Source of the DNA: an uncultured Flavobacteriaceae bacterium
Lineage (GTDB): Bacteria > Bacteroidota > Bacteroidia > Flavobacteriales > Flavobacteriaceae
DNA: 64,000 nucleotides
Assembly (NCBI GenBank): GCA_937959395.1
Contig: CALGLR010000037.1
Location: 42,927 to 106,926, forward strand
Direction: 5' to 3'
Shown here: positions 63,880 through 64,000 of the stretch, in pieces
How positions within the stretch are numbered: position 1 is the first letter of the stretch
How the letters are laid out: every line of letters begins with the position of its first letter
Made by a program: the position numbers and the translations under genes
Notes under the pieces: model-generated
What the model saw: the letters and a program-made list of their open reading frames with translations, nothing else
Told to the model about the DNA's origin: nothing
Database searches by the model: none

Positions 63880-64000
63880 CTAAGCCACATTATTATAATT
63901 AGCAAGTAATATTTCTGTTTTTTCTTTTAATTTTTCAAGTTGTATTAATCTATTCCTTAAATATTCTTCTTTGTTTTTGGTAATATATTCAGGGTTAAAA
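63880..64000 (-). CDS. 3' end of an unknown gene entering from the right
   Basis: The minus strand is open from the window edge to a stop at 63880-63882: 39 residues with a charged, leucine-heptad pattern (NKEEYLRNRLIQLEKLKEKT), resembling a coiled coil. Too short to identify, and no start is visible. Possibly a small or large protein ending in a helix. Confidence 0.45.
   Translation of the reverse strand, partial: FNPEYITKNKEEYLRNRLIQLEKLKEKTEILLANYNNVA

Noticed and set aside
1..64000. tRNA, rRNA, prophage or defence-system genes
   Set aside because: No tRNA cloverleaf, rRNA, phage structural gene or known defence gene was recognised in any gap or frame.

Overview
The window is an AT-rich chromosomal segment from a member of the Bacteroidota, most likely a marine Flavobacteriaceae; the genus cannot be fixed from sequence reading alone. 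The evidence is two proteins with type A and two with type B type IX secretion (T9SS) C-terminal signals, a PorP/SprF-family protein, a bacillithiol gene (bshA), a six-domain ribosomal protein S1, and repeated Bacteroidota -7 promoter boxes (TAnnTTTG) in place of sigma-70 boxes. I found no rRNA, tRNA, CRISPR array or prophage.

Layout. 1-6770: the 3' part of dnaX, a small lipoprotein, miaE, an outer-membrane barrel protein, and a polyphosphate operon on the minus strand (sixA-like, ppk1, ppx). 7020-21630: a surface-adhesin locus with a small secreted protein, a 1978-residue repeat adhesin, a PorP/SprF protein, an OmpA/PD40 protein, a terminator, then a second 1594-residue paralogous adhesin with its own promoter. 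21660-26253: a CAP-domain lipoprotein, pdxH, rnz, a STAS-like protein, pyrB and pyrR. 26301-29570: accessory patch with a frameshifted IS982-type element, a T9SS propeller protein, a solo IS982-like end and an IS66 transposase remnant. 29679-32225: rpsA and a BON-LysM protein, divergent. 32300-33380: a tandem duplication of a tiny secreted-protein gene with promoter and terminator. 33796-38638: a T9SS Ycf48/BNR protein, a sulfurtransferase, a dicarboxylate symporter and aroC. 39007-41050: two paralogous lipoproteins. 41059-46213: a large FAD/Fe-S oxidoreductase, a small barrel protein, a 3 x 125-bp repeat block and bshA. 46289-55502: a GH3-beta-lactamase fusion, an Fe-S redox pair, an MCE protein and an amidase. 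55584-64000: an LptD-like protein, a DinB-like protein, an arginase-family enzyme, a probable metal-uptake module (His/Cys-rich protein, TonB receptor, lipoprotein), an HExxH protein and the end of an unknown gene.

How the parts work together. T9SS exports surface proteins. The SprF-like and OmpA/PD40 proteins between the adhesins are the expected outer-membrane and periplasmic partners for type B substrates. The two adhesins share their N-terminal region, C-terminal signal and upstream DNA, but have different central repeat arrays. Adhesin A carries a four-unit higher-order repeat of exactly 1170 bp; adhesin B carries four almost identical 309-bp units.

The strongest candidates for something not described before are the higher-order repeat and shared regulatory DNA of the adhesin locus, and a shared promoter architecture in front of three unlinked or duplicated secreted-protein genes. 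Both come from reading the sequence by eye and need alignment to confirm.
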